Source: Aureimonas sp. SA4125 (GTDB lineage Bacteria; Pseudomonadota; Alphaproteobacteria; Rhizobiales; Rhizobiaceae). From it: a DNA stretch of 64,000 nucleotides. The stretch is taken from positions 4,120,001 through 4,184,000 of the forward strand of contig NZ_AP025032.1 in the NCBI RefSeq assembly GCF_019973775.1. Reading direction: 5' to 3'. The notes under the pieces were generated by a model. The model ran no database searches. It saw nothing but the letters and a program-made list of their open reading frames with translations, and had not been told where the DNA came from. This document shows positions 62,756-64,000 of this stretch, one piece after another. Each line of letters starts with the position of its first letter. Position 1 is the stretch's first letter. The position numbers and the translations under genes were made by a program.

Positions 62756-64000
62756 TCAGGCGTGCGCGACACCGACGGCTGCCGTCAGGATCGCCCGAAG
62801 GCCCGGACCGTTGCTGTCGTAGCTGATGTTGCCGTCCAGCCGCTCGACGATCGCGCGGATCATCCTTGTCCCGAAACCCATTTCGGGAGCCTGCATGCCC
62901 CGCCCCTCGTCGGCGACGATCAGCCGGAAACTGCTGCGATAAGGCTCGAGCACGATGGAGATCCTGCCGGGCTCGCCGTCATAGGCGTATTTCCGGGCAT
63001 TGATGATGAGCTCGGTCAAGATCAGTCCCGTGCTGACCGCGCGATCGGCCGGCACGAGGATCGGGGCGAGATCGACCTTCAAATGGTCGCTCCACTCCGA
63101 CCCCATGGATCGGCGCATATCCTCGCACAGCTCTTCCAGGTAACGACCGAGATCGATCAGTTCGACATTGTCGTCCTGATGCAGCCGCCGGTGCACGAGG
63201 GCGACCGCGGTCAGCCGGCGCTGCGCCTCGTCGAGTTCGCTGACGACGGCCGGATCCTTCGAGGCGCGGGACTGCATGGAAAGGAAGGCGGATACGAGCT
63301 GCAGGCTGTTCTGCACCCGGTGGTTCACTTCCTTCACCAGGTAGTCCTTCTGGCGAAGCAGGCCCTCCTTCTCGGCCAATGTCGCTGTGAGCTCGCGGTT
63401 CAGCGCTTGGAGACGCCGGCTCTGCCGCTCCTTGACCACCGCGTCGCGCAGCCTTCCGGCCGCCTCGATCTCGCCGAGCGTCCAGGGCCGTGCGGCGCCG
63501 CGGACGGTCTCGCTCCAGGCGGCGAAGGAGGCGCGGGGGTTGAGGATCTCGCCCTCGGCCTGGACTATGGCCTTGTGCGGATCGCCTGCCCACTTGATCA
63601 CCTCGACCCGCTCGGCCCGGAACCACAGGTAGGCGATCGGTGGCTGGCCCGGCGGGGTGACAGAGAGAAGACCGCTGGCGGTTTCGCGGTAGGCCTCGGC
63701 CGGCGCGTGGAGGCGGGACAGTCGATCCGTCGCAACGGGATCGGGTCCGCTCTGGGCTTGCAGCCAGACTGCAATCGCCAGGATCGCCGCGGCGTCCGGA
63801 CAGCTGCCGGTCGGGCGCACGTCGCGCCCCTGCACCAGGGCAAAGCCGTCGGCCCCCAGCATCCTCTGCAGTTCAGAGAGGCTCGACAGAGAGAGTTCGG
63901 AGTCCATGCCCTCGCGGGCCAGACGCGCCACGATCGCATCCTCTGCCGCCCGCAGACGCAAGCGCTCGCGGTAGATTTCGGCCTCCTCCCGGGCGCGGAT
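62756..64000 (-). CDS. bphP: bacteriophytochrome histidine kinase, 5' end outside window
   Basis: The frame runs off the right edge; the first visible residues read IRAREEAEIYRERLRLRAAED, the helix that joins the phytochrome GAF and PHY domains. A PHY-like domain follows (ELQRMLGADGFALVQ, YLWFRAERVEVIKWAGDP). The output is an HWE/HisKA_2-type kinase: YLVKEVNHRVQNSLQLVSAFL with phospho-His, ILTELIINARKYAY (N-box), and DEGRGM with GFGTRMI. The chromophore-binding Cys and PAS domain would be outside. It is a red/far-red light receptor using biliverdin from the adjacent bphO. Confidence 0.9.
   Translation of the reverse strand: MRAREEAEIYRERLRLRAAEDAIVARLAREGMDSELSLSSLSELQRMLGADGFALVQGRDVRPTGSCPDAAAILAIAVWLQAQSGPDPVATDRLSRLHAPAEAYRETASGLLSVTPPGQPPIAYLWFRAERVEVIKWAGDPHKAIVQAEGEILNPRASFAAWSETVRGAARPWTLGEIEAAGRLRDAVVKERQSRRLQALNRELTATLAEKEGLLRQKDYLVKEVNHRVQNSLQLVSAFLSMQSRASKDPAVVSELDEAQRRLTAVALVHRRLHQDDNVELIDLGRYLEELCEDMRRSMGSEWSDHLKVDLAPILVPADRAVSTGLILTELIINARKYAYDGEPGRISIVLEPYRSSFRLIVADEGRGMQAPEMGFGTRMIRAIVERLDGNISYDSNGPGLRAILTAAVGVAHA

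Overview
The window is GC-rich, densely packed chromosomal DNA from an alphaproteobacterium, most likely of the order Hyphomicrobiales (Rhizobiales). I infer this from gene content: FixL/FixJ-type regulators, an ExbB with a long Ala/Pro-rich N-terminus, possible Irr/RirA-type iron sites, sulfoquinovosyl-lipid genes, a bacteriophytochrome with its heme oxygenase, TadE/TadG-type pilus genes and UgpC-type sugar ABC transporters. Genus cannot be fixed from the sequence alone.

Layout. 1-4169: right-hand end of an integrated element, with an IS66-family transposon cut by the window edge, a small ORF, a tyrosine integrase and the 3' half of a tRNA-Thr(GGT) gene that marks an attachment site. 4950-8529: FixL-like kinase, FixJ-like regulator and a stand-alone receiver. 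8690-14502: MarR regulator, CYTH and CHAD polyphosphate-type proteins, lepA, and a DUF4258/DUF2283 pair. 14724-21653: Hsp70-like protein, phytase-like esterase, ChaN, a GlcG/HbpS-like protein, siroheme synthase CysG and a P-loop kinase. 21879-25789: SqdB, a divergent glycosyltransferase and an MFS transporter.

25790-28605 is the most unusual part. It is a visibly AT-richer cassette: a promoter and strongly structured leader RNA, a 44-residue one-helix membrane peptide, an XRE repressor and a retron-type reverse transcriptase. An IS5-family element (26145-27075, target duplication TAA) has landed between the leader's Shine-Dalgarno sequence and the peptide's start codon. It resembles an HTH-associated retron or other antiphage RT system, apparently interrupted by the IS.

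28804-35629: ABC-F ATPase, a secreted protein, exbB-exbD-tonB behind candidate iron-regulatory boxes, and a FAH hydrolase with a short-chain dehydrogenase. 35783-38089: a GAF-PAS-GGDEF-EAL protein. 38148-48619: a tetronate (erythronate/threonate) catabolic locus with divergent otnC/LacI and ltnD-otnI-otnK-SDR, followed by a complete sugar-type ABC transporter; a perfect palindrome in the divergent gap is a good LacI operator. 49027-50128: an orphan HNH-type toxin with a probable immunity protein. 50251-59487: a DMT transporter and an amide operon read leftwards (amiC-amiR-dppCB-binding protein-formamidase-dppDF). Its leader contains a promoter, a hexaloop hairpin and an intrinsic terminator just before amiC, as expected for AmiR (ANTAR) antitermination. 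59721-62145: three TadG/TadE-like genes. 62174-64000: heme oxygenase and a bacteriophytochrome kinase, convergent and abutting.

At least three families of inverted intergenic repeats and one short tandem repeat lie between these blocks.
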